Source: Rhodospirillales bacterium (GTDB lineage Bacteria > Pseudomonadota > Alphaproteobacteria > Acetobacterales > Acetobacteraceae). Taken from it: a stretch of DNA of 13,486 nucleotides. Position 1 is the first letter of the stretch; every line of letters starts with the position of its first letter. Under the pieces are notes generated by a model. It did no database searches and was not told the DNA's origin. It worked only from the letters and a program-made list of their open reading frames with translations. This document shows positions 12,814 through 13,486 of this stretch, in pieces. Location: contig JANXSA010000052.1 of NCBI GenBank assembly GCA_025352915.1, positions 1-13,486 on the forward strand, in the 5' to 3' direction. A program made the translations under genes and the position numbers.

Positions 12814-13486
12814 ATGACGGACGGATTGCGGACCCGGATCATGATGGCGGCGGTGGCGGGCGTGCTGGCCGCCGGCCCGGCCTTCGCCCAGGGCGCCTGC
12901 CCGGCGGCGACGGTGGCCAACAGCGGCGGCCTGAAGGGCGCCTTCCCGCAGCAATTTGAGCTCGCCGAGTTCGAGCGCGCCGCCAACTGCAAGCTGGTCT
13001 TCAAGGCCAACCCGGACATCGCCCAGCTCAACACCCGCATCGCCGGCAACCCCGCCCTGCCACCACTCGCCGAGCGGCTGCCGGCCGAGCCGCTGGTGGT
13101 AATGCCGTATAACGAGATCGGCCGCTACGGCGGCACCTTCGTCGGCCTGTCTGAGGCGCCCGAGGCAGGCACTTCCGACCTGCTGTCGGTGCGCCATGTC
13201 AGCCTGGTGCGCTACGCCGACGACCTCACCACCATCGTGCCGAACATCGCCAAGGGCTGGGCGTGGAACGCCGATTTCACCGAGCTCACCATCACCCTGC
13301 GCCGCGGTCATAAATGGTCCGACGGCGCGCCCTTCACCGCCGCGGACATCAAGTTCTGGCACGACGACCTGATGCACGACGAGAACGTCAGCAAGAAGCC
13401 GAAGGACTACGTGCTGGTCGCCGGCAAGCCGATGACGGTCGAGGTGATCGACCCCCTGACGGTGAAGTTCAAGCTGCCGGCCCCCA
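12814..13486 (+). CDS. ABC transporter substrate-binding protein, family 5 (SBP_bac_5), N-terminal part
   Basis: The frame runs off the window end; 224 residues are visible. A Sec-type signal peptide is clear: MTDGLRTRIMMAAVAGVLAA, then GPAFA with likely cleavage before QG. The mature protein has GRYGGTFVGLSEAPEAG, NIAKGWAWNADFTELTITLRRG and KWSDGAPFTAADIKFW, the hallmark region of peptide/nickel/opine-type periplasmic binding proteins (SBP family 5). About two thirds of the protein and any permease genes lie outside. Start choice: AAGGA (12799-12803) is 1 nt from ATG 12805 but 10 nt from ATG 12814, so I prefer 12814. Same strand as phnX after 155 bp. If co-regulated, it could import the aminophosphonate or a peptide-like precursor, but family 5 proteins usually bind peptides, so the link is only inferred. 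Confidence 0.92.
   Translation, partial: MTDGLRTRIMMAAVAGVLAAGPAFAQGACPAATVANSGGLKGAFPQQFELAEFERAANCKLVFKANPDIAQLNTRIAGNPALPPLAERLPAEPLVVMPYNEIGRYGGTFVGLSEAPEAGTSDLLSVRHVSLVRYADDLTTIVPNIAKGWAWNADFTELTITLRRGHKWSDGAPFTAADIKFWHDDLMHDENVSKKPKDYVLVAGKPMTVEVIDPLTVKFKLPAP

Overview
This window reads as chromosomal DNA of a high-G+C alphaproteobacterium. I favour the Acetobacteraceae, because of the enzyme families present and of intergenic repeats whose style I remember from that family. That placement is an inference from memory, not a search. Genes are mostly single units or pairs in alternating orientation. I see no RNA genes, CRISPR array, transposase or phage genes.

Layout. Positions 1-546 hold the 3' end of a large Calx-beta/RTX-like surface or secreted protein. 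It meets head-on, with overlapping stop codons, an M81 (MlrC-type) metallopeptidase gene on the minus strand (543-2030). That gene diverges from an enolase-superfamily (mandelate racemase-like) gene (2112-3281), which abuts tail-to-tail a PaaG-type enoyl-CoA hydratase/isomerase gene (3282-4076, minus). Positions 4077-5695 are accessory in character. They hold a probable small Pro/Arg-rich protein with a strong promoter and a leaderless start, several repeat families, and an HD-domain phosphohydrolase gene bracketed by an exact 32-bp inverted repeat. Next come a CaiB/BaiF CoA-transferase (5696-6889, plus), a four-hairpin composite repeat (6910-7030), and a two-gene short-chain dehydrogenase operon (8661 to 7072, minus). 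That operon diverges from an NTF2-like/flavin monooxygenase fusion (8845-10629). The right end is a phosphonate-catabolism module: a DAO-type FAD oxidoreductase (10695-11852), translationally coupled to phnX, phosphonoacetaldehyde hydrolase (11852-12658), then the signal peptide and N-terminal part of a family 5 ABC-transporter binding protein (12814 onward, cut by the window end).

How the genes may work together. The left and middle genes (acid-sugar dehydratase-like enolase, crotonase, CoA-transferase, dehydrogenases, monooxygenase) fit peripheral catabolism of small organic acids and ketones, but nothing fixes one pathway. The right-hand pair is more specific. The flavoenzyme probably oxidises an aminophosphonate to phosphonoacetaldehyde, which PhnX cleaves to acetaldehyde and phosphate. 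The usual transaminase PhnW is not in the window. Besides the genes, the most notable signals are the repeat architecture between 4.7 and 7.05 kb and a local G-over-C excess on the plus strand from about 2.29 to 6.9 kb, which begins in the middle of a gene.
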